DNA of 6,840 nt, taken from Thermotoga sp. Its GTDB lineage: Bacteria > Thermotogota > Thermotogae > B3-G13. The stretch covers positions 1 through 6,840 of the forward strand of contig QNAT01000065.1 in assembly GCA_003641555.1 (NCBI GenBank), written 5' to 3'. Below the pieces are notes generated by a model. It searched no databases. It had not been told where the DNA came from and was given only the letters and a program-made list of their open reading frames with translations. Numbering within the stretch: position 1 is the first letter of the stretch; every line of letters begins with the position of its first letter. The translations under genes were made by a program, and so were the position numbers. This document shows positions 1 through 4,236 of the stretch, piece after piece.

Positions 1-540
1 GTCTTAGAGAGGAAGGTATCCAACTCGATTCCTGGTACTAATCCCGATGGAATGACCCCCGTCGATCTGGGGAAAAGTGTCGATATTTCAGATTCGGGAG
101 ACCTGTTAAAGAGCGATGGATTGGGGATATTAGATGGAGCCAACAACGTGCTCGATCAAGTTACGGAAACGGGAACCAACATTTTGGGGGTATTCAGTGA
201 TATCATAAATCATTTAGAGCATGCAAATGTTAAAGGTGGTGTGGATAATCTAACAGGCGAAGAATATCTTGGGGAAGCAGATCTTGCCAATCTCACTGAA
301 ATTACTGCCAACATTAGAAAACAACTGGCAATAGTGGGTACCATCGATAGATCATTGGAACTATTCGAAGATAGACGACAGAGCGTTGAACTCGCTTTTA
401 CTGATCTATTATCTAAAAGACAGGATGTAGATATATCTAAAAAAGTGTTGGAATTAAAAGAAGAGCAAAATGTTTATCAAGCGGCTTTATCTGTTGGAGC
501 AAAAGTGATAATGCCAACATTGGTAGATTTCTTAAGATGA
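1..540 (+). CDS. flgL: Flagellar hook-associated protein 3 (FlgL), C-terminal part
   Basis: The gene is cut by the left edge of the window. Frame 1 is open from base 1 and gives 179 residues ending in TGA at 538-540; the ATG at 52 is internal, not the real start. FlgL is an exported flagellin-like protein that forms the junction between hook and filament. What supports this is the C-terminal flagellin-type helix: a coiled, hydrophilic stretch with a 'DLLSKRQDVDISKKVLELK' pattern followed by 'YQAALSVGAKVIMPTLVDFL', which matches the conserved flagellin/FlgL ending (YqAaL...sLldfL). Flagellin itself is an alternative because it shares this ending. The fliW-csrA pair directly downstream matches the flgL-fliW-csrA order known from Bacillus, and the degenerate 'DFL' end rather than the flagellin 'LL' end favours FlgL. 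No promoter is visible because the upstream part is missing. Confidence 0.83.
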   Translation, partial: VLERKVSNSIPGTNPDGMTPVDLGKSVDISDSGDLLKSDGLGILDGANNVLDQVTETGTNILGVFSDIINHLEHANVKGGVDNLTGEEYLGEADLANLTEITANIRKQLAIVGTIDRSLELFEDRRQSVELAFTDLLSKRQDVDISKKVLELKEEQNVYQAALSVGAKVIMPTLVDFLR

Positions 541-549
541 GAATAAATA

Positions 550-565
550 ATCACTGCGGAGTGAT
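550..565 (+). promoter_or_regulatory. Small hairpin with GGA in or near the loop between flgL and fliW
   Basis: ATCACT (550-555) and AGTGAT (560-565) are perfect reverse complements around GCGG. If only five pairs form, the loop is the six-base TGCGGA, which contains a GGA. CsrA is known to bind GGA presented in hairpin loops. Further GGA triplets lie at 619-621 and inside the fliW Shine-Dalgarno at 631-633. No T-run follows, so this is not an intrinsic terminator. A CsrA-binding role is inferred from the motif and from the csrA gene 600 bases downstream. Confidence 0.35.
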
Positions 566-569
566 AGAG

Positions 570-581
570 GCACAGAGAAAG
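570..581 (+). repeat. 12-base repeat, copy 1 (inverted relative to copy at 6819)
   Basis: GCACAGAGAAAG at 570-581 is exactly the reverse complement of the bases at 6819-6830. Both copies lie in non-coding sequence, and similarity extends a few bases further with small gaps (a TC step on one side, an ATG on the other). It may be one copy of a short dispersed repeat; two copies alone do not prove that. Confidence 0.4.
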
Positions 582-629
582 AACATCAGGTTTTGAAGTA
601 AATTTCTGAATAGCGAGCGGAGATTAAAT

Positions 630-637
630 AGGAGGTG
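630..637 (+). promoter_or_regulatory. Ribosome binding site that fixes the fliW TTG start
   Basis: AGGAGGTG lies ten bases before TTG at 648. The frame of this TTG is closed by TGA at 642-644, so no earlier start is possible. A second TTG at 641 is only three bases from the site and opens a frame of nine codons, so it is not the start. Confidence 0.8.
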
Positions 638-647
638 TTATTGAAGA

Positions 648-1199
648 TTGAATCCTACAGAAAATTCTAACGTAAAGGCGAAAGAAAGATTCATAGAAAA
701 CAAATTGGGCAAGGTATATTACGATGAGAATGATGTGATGATCTTTCCAAGGGGGATCCCCGGTTTTGAAATACTGCACAGATTCATAGTTTACAAGTCC
801 AAAGAAACAGAACCTATAAAATGGCTTGTATCTGTTGAAGATAAGAATTGTGTTCTTCCCCTAATAGAACCATTCCTGGTTAGAATAGATTACAAGGCGG
901 ATATATCTGAAGGAGACATATTGGATTTGAATCTAACAAGAAAAAGCAATGTTGAAATCTACTGCGTGCTCGTTATACCCGAAGAAGCTGAACGGACTAC
1001 TATAAATTTGGTGGCTCCAATAGTGGTGAACCTGGATGAGAAGATAGGTAAACAGGTGATATTGACCACCGATGAATATGGGGTGAAGCACATGGTAAGT
1101 GATGAAATAAAGCGTTCAGAGGAATTAATAGCTAAAAGAGCAAAACAACGCAGCGAAGGGGAACCAAAAAGTGCTGGTTTTGACCAGAAAAACAAATGA
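648..1199 (+). CDS. fliW: Flagellar assembly factor FliW
   Basis: FliW is a small cytoplasmic protein that binds free flagellin and, when flagellin is exported, is released to bind CsrA allosterically and lift CsrA repression of flagellin translation. The protein has 183 residues, longer than the usual roughly 150. The core shows the family signature 'FPRGIPGFE' (residues 33-41), then 'FIVYKSKETEPIKWLVSVED', and the late 'INLVAPIVVNLDEKIGKQVIL' block. The extra length comes from about 20 hydrophilic residues before the core and a charged tail of about 25 residues after it. The start is TTG, chosen because of the strong AGGAGGTG upstream and an in-frame stop just before it. The last 29 bases overlap csrA, which points to coupled translation and a fixed ratio of the two partners. 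Confidence 0.93.
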   Translation: MNPTENSNVKAKERFIENKLGKVYYDENDVMIFPRGIPGFEILHRFIVYKSKETEPIKWLVSVEDKNCVLPLIEPFLVRIDYKADISEGDILDLNLTRKSNVEIYCVLVIPEEAERTTINLVAPIVVNLDEKIGKQVILTTDEYGVKHMVSDEIKRSEELIAKRAKQRSEGEPKSAGFDQKNK

Positions 1200-1416
1200 G
1201 AGTATAATAATAAACGATAATATCATAATTAAGATCTTCGATATACGCGATAATAGTGTGAAAATAGGAATAGAGGCGCCAAGGGCTGTTAGGATTTATC
1301 GAAAAGAGGTTTTTGATGCCATTCAAAAGGAGAATATAAAGGCTGCCGCTAAGATAAAAACAGGGATAAAGGCAAAAGAAATATTTGGTAAAATTGCGGG
1401 GAAAAGGAAACAATAA
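1171..1416 (+). CDS. csrA: Carbon storage regulator CsrA (RsmA-type translational regulator)
   Basis: CsrA is a homodimeric RNA-binding protein that blocks translation by covering GGA motifs at ribosome binding sites; in flagellated bacteria with FliW its key target is flagellin mRNA. The sequence begins 'MLVLTRKTNESI', carries 'VKIGIEAPRAVRIYRKEVFDAIQKEN', and keeps the RNA-contact residues Leu4, Arg6 and Arg44 of the E. coli protein. It has 81 residues against 61 in E. coli; the extra 25 or so C-terminal residues are rich in Lys and Ala, and longer C-termini are usual in FliW-regulated CsrA proteins because FliW docks there. The start is GTG at 1171, inside fliW, with AAGGGG at 1156-1161 as ribosome binding site. 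The canonical 'IGD' turn reads 'IND' at residues 14-16, a mild variation. Confidence 0.96.
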   Translation: MLVLTRKTNESIIINDNIIIKIFDIRDNSVKIGIEAPRAVRIYRKEVFDAIQKENIKAAAKIKTGIKAKEIFGKIAGKRKQ

Positions 1417-1450
1417 TAGTAATCATATCGTGTCTTTTTCTCATACAGAA

Positions 1451-1460
1451 GGGAGAAGGA
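1451..1460 (+). promoter_or_regulatory. Ribosome binding site that decides the gatC start
   Basis: The purine run GGGAGAAGGA lies 2-7 bases before GTG at 1463. Earlier in-frame starts (TTG at 1385, GTG at 1430) lack such a site and would add residues that do not resemble GatC, so translation most likely begins at 1463. Confidence 0.7.
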
Positions 1461-1462
1461 AA

Positions 1463-1750
1463 GTGAAAGTAGATAAAGCACTCGTAAAACATCTTGAAAT
1501 GCTGGCAAGGTTAACTCTTACTGAAGAGGAAGAAGAAAGGATGATAGAAGATATGAACAGCATTCTCGCTTATGTTGAAAAAATAGATGAACTTGACTTA
1601 GAAGGAGTGAAACCCATTTATACAGTGGTGGAAACGAAGACAATTTTGAGGAAGGACGAAATTAAAAAGGGATTTTCAACAGAAGACGCTCTTGCCAACG
1701 TACCAAATAAGGAAGGCAATTTCATAAGAGTTCCGAGTATACAGGGGTAA
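1463..1750 (+). CDS. gatC: Asp/Glu-tRNA(Asn/Gln) amidotransferase subunit C
   Basis: GatC is the small subunit of the GatCAB complex, which turns Glu-tRNA(Gln) into Gln-tRNA(Gln) and, in many bacteria, Asp-tRNA(Asn) into Asn-tRNA(Asn). GatC wraps around GatA and GatB and stabilises them. From GTG at 1463 the product has 95 residues, the normal length. It shows the N-terminal helix 'HLEMLARLTLTEEEEERM', the block 'ILAYVEKIDELDLEGVKPIYTVVE' (residues 34-57), 'ILRKDE' (61-66) and the final 'NFIRVPSI' (86-93), all family hallmarks. The frame is open upstream to 1385, but that extension is unlikely to be translated. It lies 46 bases after csrA and one base before the next gene. gatA and gatB are not in the window, so the subunits are probably encoded apart. 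Confidence 0.92.
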   Translation: MKVDKALVKHLEMLARLTLTEEEEERMIEDMNSILAYVEKIDELDLEGVKPIYTVVETKTILRKDEIKKGFSTEDALANVPNKEGNFIRVPSIQG

Positions 1751-1751
1751 T

Positions 1752-2036
1752 ATGAAGAAAGCAGCGGCTCTTGGCTATGACCCCGAACGCGATAGGGCTC
1801 CGAAGGTTTTAGCTAAGGGAATTGGCAAGTTAGCAGAACGAATAATTGCAGTGGCGAAAGAGTATGATGTTCCTATATATGAAGATTCTGCACTAATAGA
1901 CATATTGGTAAAACTGGACTATTATGAGGAGATACCAGAAGAGTTATATAAAGCCATAGCGGAGATATTGATCTTCGTATATACCAAAGACATAGAGTAT
2001 GGAAAGAAATACGTCAAGCAAGGGCAAAAAGGCTGA
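1752..2036 (+). CDS. Stand-alone FlhB C-terminal (cytoplasmic) domain protein
   Basis: The 94-residue product resembles the C-terminal part of FlhB/YscU, the type III export gate protein that switches substrate class: 'AAALGYDPERDRAPKVLAKGIGKLAERIIAVAKEYDVPIYEDSALIDIL' and 'IPEELYKAIAEILIFVYTKD' follow the FlhB pattern (ALkYdp..APkVvAKG..., P(I/V).en..La..L, IP..lY.AVAeil.fVy). It has no transmembrane helices, and the autocleavage motif NPTH, which precedes this part in FlhB, is absent; the chain begins just after where it would be. Similar short proteins (B. subtilis YlqH type) exist, and their role is poorly defined. Its place behind flgL, fliW and csrA suggests a link to flagellar export, but this is inference. 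ATG 1752 follows gatC by one base with AGGGG at 1743-1747; the last 38 bases overlap the next gene. Confidence 0.88.
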   Translation: MKKAAALGYDPERDRAPKVLAKGIGKLAERIIAVAKEYDVPIYEDSALIDILVKLDYYEEIPEELYKAIAEILIFVYTKDIEYGKKYVKQGQKG

Positions 2037-2349
2037 GGACATAGCTGTTAGATACCTGAAATCGAAGGGATATAAAATACTGGACAGGAATTACAGACGA
2101 AGGTTTGGAGAAATAGACGTAATAGCTGTACGGAAAAAGATTTTAGTTTTCATCGAAGTGAAATATCGTAAGGATACGAAATGGGGATATCCTTTTGAAG
2201 CAGTGGATAGCGACAAGATCAGAAAAATGGAATTAACTGCTAACGCCTATATCAGCAATCATACTTTGCGAGTAAAAGGATACAGATTTGATGTCATATC
2301 TATCATTGGTGATGAAAGTATAACGCATATGAGAGATGTATATCGATGA
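1999..2349 (+). CDS. YraN / UPF0102 family nuclease-fold protein
   Basis: The 116-residue protein belongs to the UPF0102 family, small cytoplasmic proteins with a predicted restriction-endonuclease-like fold and no settled function. Visible features are 'GKKAEDIAVRYLKSKGYKILDRNYR' (residues 9-33), 'GEID' (37-40), 'FIEVKYR' (51-57) and 'YRFDVI' (95-100). Glu13, Asp40, Glu53 and Lys55 form the expected D...ExK-type metal site, so the nuclease-like centre appears intact. The length is typical. ATG 1999 lies within the end of the FlhB-like gene (38-base overlap) with only a weak purine stretch before it, so its translation probably depends on coupling to the gene upstream. It overlaps the next gene by four bases (ATGA). 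YraN is often found next to ribonuclease HII; that gene is not seen here. Confidence 0.92.
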   Translation: MERNTSSKGKKAEDIAVRYLKSKGYKILDRNYRRRFGEIDVIAVRKKILVFIEVKYRKDTKWGYPFEAVDSDKIRKMELTANAYISNHTLRVKGYRFDVISIIGDESITHMRDVYR

Positions 2350-2837
2350 GGGACGATTCTATATACATGGATAGTTTAAGAGAGATAGTCAGCGTAGTAG
2401 ATGTAAAAGATGGATTAGTTATGGTGGAGAAAGAGAGAAATTCTGCATGTGATACCTGTCAGTTGAGCGAAACATGCCCTTTGATCGTGCATACCTCTCA
2501 TACAGATTTGAATACTTCTACTGCAAGAATCAGGGTTGCCAATCCAAAAGGCATTCATGTGAATAGAGGAGATAAGGTGTTGATAGAGTTGAAAGGCAAA
2601 TGGATTACTACAAAATTATCTCTCATCGTCTATGTATTTCCCCTGATTGTCTTTTTAACAGGCATATTTATAGGAGAATATACTATTTTCAAGCCTGTGC
2701 CTTCAAAGGATCTTTATTCTACGCTGTTTGGAACTTTACTGATGCTGATTTCCTTTTTTATAGTGAGGACAATAGATCGTCACTTTGCCCGAGTGGGGAA
2801 ATTCATCCCCATTCTGGTAAAGAAATTAAATACATAA
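2346..2837 (+). CDS. RseC/MucC-like positive regulator of sigma-E / SoxR-reducing family membrane protein
   Basis: The 163-residue protein fits the RseC/MucC family: an N-terminal soluble part with a cysteine cluster (Cys35, Cys38, Cys44; CxxC-x5-C), a short beta-rich stretch ending 'VNRGDKVLIEL' (residues 72-82), and two membrane helices at about 91-110 and 124-141, then a basic tail. In enteric bacteria RseC affects sigma-E signalling and helps reduce the SoxR iron-sulfur cluster together with the Rnf/Rsx complex; in anaerobes it is often found with Rnf. No Rnf or sigma-E gene is in this window, so the task here is unknown. Start ATG 2346 overlaps the yraN stop (ATGA), indicating coupled translation. 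ATG at 2367 is a possible later start that would shorten the N-terminus by seven residues without touching the family core. Confidence 0.78.
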   Translation: MRDDSIYMDSLREIVSVVDVKDGLVMVEKERNSACDTCQLSETCPLIVHTSHTDLNTSTARIRVANPKGIHVNRGDKVLIELKGKWITTKLSLIVYVFPLIVFLTGIFIGEYTIFKPVPSKDLYSTLFGTLLMLISFFIVRTIDRHFARVGKFIPILVKKLNT

Positions 2838-2847
2838 AAGAGGTGAA

Positions 2848-2867
2848 TGACACCATTTTTAGTGTCA
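2848..2867 (+). promoter_or_regulatory. Hairpin just before the metallophosphoesterase gene
   Basis: TGACAC (2848-2853) and GTGTCA (2862-2867) are perfect reverse complements around an eight-base loop (CATTTTTA). The right arm ends immediately before GAG (2868-2870), the only ribosome-binding-like purines for the ATG at 2875. No T-run follows the stem, so it is not a terminator. It could affect initiation at 2875 or mRNA ends; this is inference. Confidence 0.4.
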
Positions 2868-2874
2868 GAGTAAT

Positions 2875-4176
2875 ATGAGAAAGATAACATTTTTACTCTT
2901 TATCTTCCTGGTAGCTTTGACGTTTTCGATTTTTGCGTACGAAGTATCATCGGATGATGCTGCAATATGGGCATCTAAGGCAGGTAGGGGTAAGACGAGT
3001 TTTACTTTCATCGTCTTTGGGGATAATCGGGGAACGAGTCCCGCACGTCCACTTCCTCCTGTATTAAAGCAGATTTTGAAGGAGATCGATCTTCTCTGTC
3101 CGGATTTCGCAGTTAATACAGGCGATATTCTGGTAGGTTATACCGATACACCTGAACAAGGAAAGGCAGAAGTAAAGGAATATGCTTACTATCTCAATAC
3201 TTATGCCCCGGATGTTGCACATATTACTGTATGTGGCAATCATGAAGATCAAGTGTTGCCCGCATTCAGAGAACGATTTGGGAAGAAACTCTACTTTGAT
3301 TTTTACTATGGTAATTCTCATTTCATAGTTTTAAACACCGTATTCAATGATCACAAAAGGGGTATATACAATGACAACGATGGGTTACATACGTTAGGAC
3401 AATTGGATTGGCTGAAAAAGGTCATGCCAGACAAACAGAACACAACCCATACCTTTGTCTTTTCACATGTTCCTATGTATTCTGCCTTAACTCCTGACTT
3501 CGGGCCGCATCCAAAATGCTTTGCTGAAAGAGAGGATAGAGATGCCGTAGCAAAACTTTTCGCTAACAATCATATCGATGCATACATTGCCGGTCATGAG
3601 CATCTTTTCTATGAAGAAATACACGACGGGGTTAGGTATATAACTTCAGGCGGTGGAGGTGCACCGATCTATGCTCCGGTTACAGGAGGTGCTATAACGA
3701 ATACGGGTAATGGCAGCAGAGCAGTTATGGAAGACCCTGCTCTGGATATGAATGGCGTTGGACAGGGATATCACTGCAATGTGAAGTTTCCTGCAGGAGC
3801 ACTGGGTATTTACAATTACATTCTCATTAAGGTAAACGGCGATAAGGTTACTTATAATGTTATAGAACCTTATCACTTCGATTACACTTACAAATATGCT
3901 AACGATGGATCATATTATGAAAATATGGTTTCTGTTGCTAATAGAACGACTTATAACTATCTGGCAAAGGGTTTGGTTTTCATAATGCCAGGAGCCAAAA
4001 AATATGAAGTCACTGCTCATGAAATAAGTTGGTCCAGAAAAGTCGTTTTGTCCAAATATCAACCAGAGGTCCTCGAAGTGAAGAATTTGCCAAACGGTAA
4101 AGCAAGAGTAAGGGTGCAGGTTTTCCTTCCAGCTGGAACGACAGTGGATGTTACTATCCGAGCAGTTGAAAAATGA
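2875..4176 (+). CDS. Secreted calcineurin-like metallophosphoesterase
   Basis: The 433-residue protein starts with a clear signal peptide (Met-Arg-Lys, hydrophobic core to about residue 19, likely cut after 'SIFA' at residue 21), so it acts outside the cytoplasmic membrane. The phosphoesterase domain (about 43-262) has all metal-site motifs in order: 'GDNRG' (49-53), 'NTGD' (81-84), 'GNHE' (121-124), 'FSHVP' (196-200) and 'AGHEH' (239-243). The first motif is D-x-R rather than D-x-H, as in several secreted members, so the metal set may differ from the textbook case. Residues about 270-433 form a beta-rich region I do not recognise, with no cysteine pairs or anchor. The family hydrolyses phosphomono- or diesters; the substrate cannot be told from sequence. 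An in-frame TAG at 2860-2862 limits the start to 2863 or later, and ATG 2875 is the natural choice although its ribosome binding site is weak. It follows the RseC-like gene after 37 bases and is closed by a stem-loop. Confidence 0.88.
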   Translation: MRKITFLLFIFLVALTFSIFAYEVSSDDAAIWASKAGRGKTSFTFIVFGDNRGTSPARPLPPVLKQILKEIDLLCPDFAVNTGDILVGYTDTPEQGKAEVKEYAYYLNTYAPDVAHITVCGNHEDQVLPAFRERFGKKLYFDFYYGNSHFIVLNTVFNDHKRGIYNDNDGLHTLGQLDWLKKVMPDKQNTTHTFVFSHVPMYSALTPDFGPHPKCFAEREDRDAVAKLFANNHIDAYIAGHEHLFYEEIHDGVRYITSGGGGAPIYAPVTGGAITNTGNGSRAVMEDPALDMNGVGQGYHCNVKFPAGALGIYNYILIKVNGDKVTYNVIEPYHFDYTYKYANDGSYYENMVSVANRTTYNYLAKGLVFIMPGAKKYEVTAHEISWSRKVVLSKYQPEVLEVKNLPNGKARVRVQVFLPAGTTVDVTIRAVEK

Positions 4177-4193
4177 TATCATAAGAGTTTAAT
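4166..4193 (+). promoter_or_regulatory. Candidate promoter for the S-adenosylhomocysteine hydrolase gene
   Basis: TTGAAA at 4166-4171 and TTTAAT at 4188-4193 are separated by 16 bases; each box differs by one base from the sigma-70 consensus. Transcription would begin near 4200, in the loop of the stem-loop at 4191-4214. There is no other room for a promoter between that stem-loop and the ribosome binding site at 4221. The boxes are seen; promoter use is inferred. Confidence 0.45.
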
Positions 4194-4216
4194 GTCCCCT
4201 AAAGCGGGGGCATTTT
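4191..4216 (+). terminator. Intrinsic-terminator-like stem-loop after the metallophosphoesterase gene
   Basis: AATGTCCCC (4191-4199) pairs with GGGGGCATT (4206-4214) over nine base pairs, one of them G-U, around the six-base loop TAAAGC. The right arm runs into a short T-run (four T at 4213-4216), weak for a terminator tail. It begins 14 bases after the stop at 4176 and lies 20 bases before the next start codon. Confidence 0.65.
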
Positions 4217-4220
4217 CATG

Positions 4221-4227
4221 AGAGGAG
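4221..4227 (+). promoter_or_regulatory. Ribosome binding site that decides the ahcY start
   Basis: AGAGGAG directly abuts ATG 4228, leaving no spacer, but is nine bases from the in-frame ATG at 4237. The second ATG is therefore the better start. Confidence 0.65.
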
Positions 4228-4236
4228 ATGGCAGAG

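Noticed and set aside
1385..1462. N-terminal extension of GatC to the TTG at 1385
   Set aside because: It would overlap the end of csrA, lacks a ribosome binding site and adds 26 residues not seen in GatC; GTG 1463 gives the standard length.
959..1508. Minus-strand frames opposite fliW, csrA and gatC
   Set aside because: They are antisense to genes with clear family signatures, have no ribosome binding sites and give aromatic/hydrophobic translations typical of reversed coding sequence.
2600..2878. 92-codon plus-strand frame overlapping the RseC-like gene and the metallophosphoesterase start
   Set aside because: It overlaps most of the membrane part of the RseC-like gene in another frame, and its cysteine/tyrosine-rich translation matches nothing. 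A shadow frame is the simplest explanation.
4177..4236. S-adenosylhomocysteine riboswitch upstream of ahcY
   Set aside because: Known SAH riboswitches need a longer multi-stem leader. Only one nine-bp stem-loop is present in the 60-base gap, and the preceding sequence is coding.
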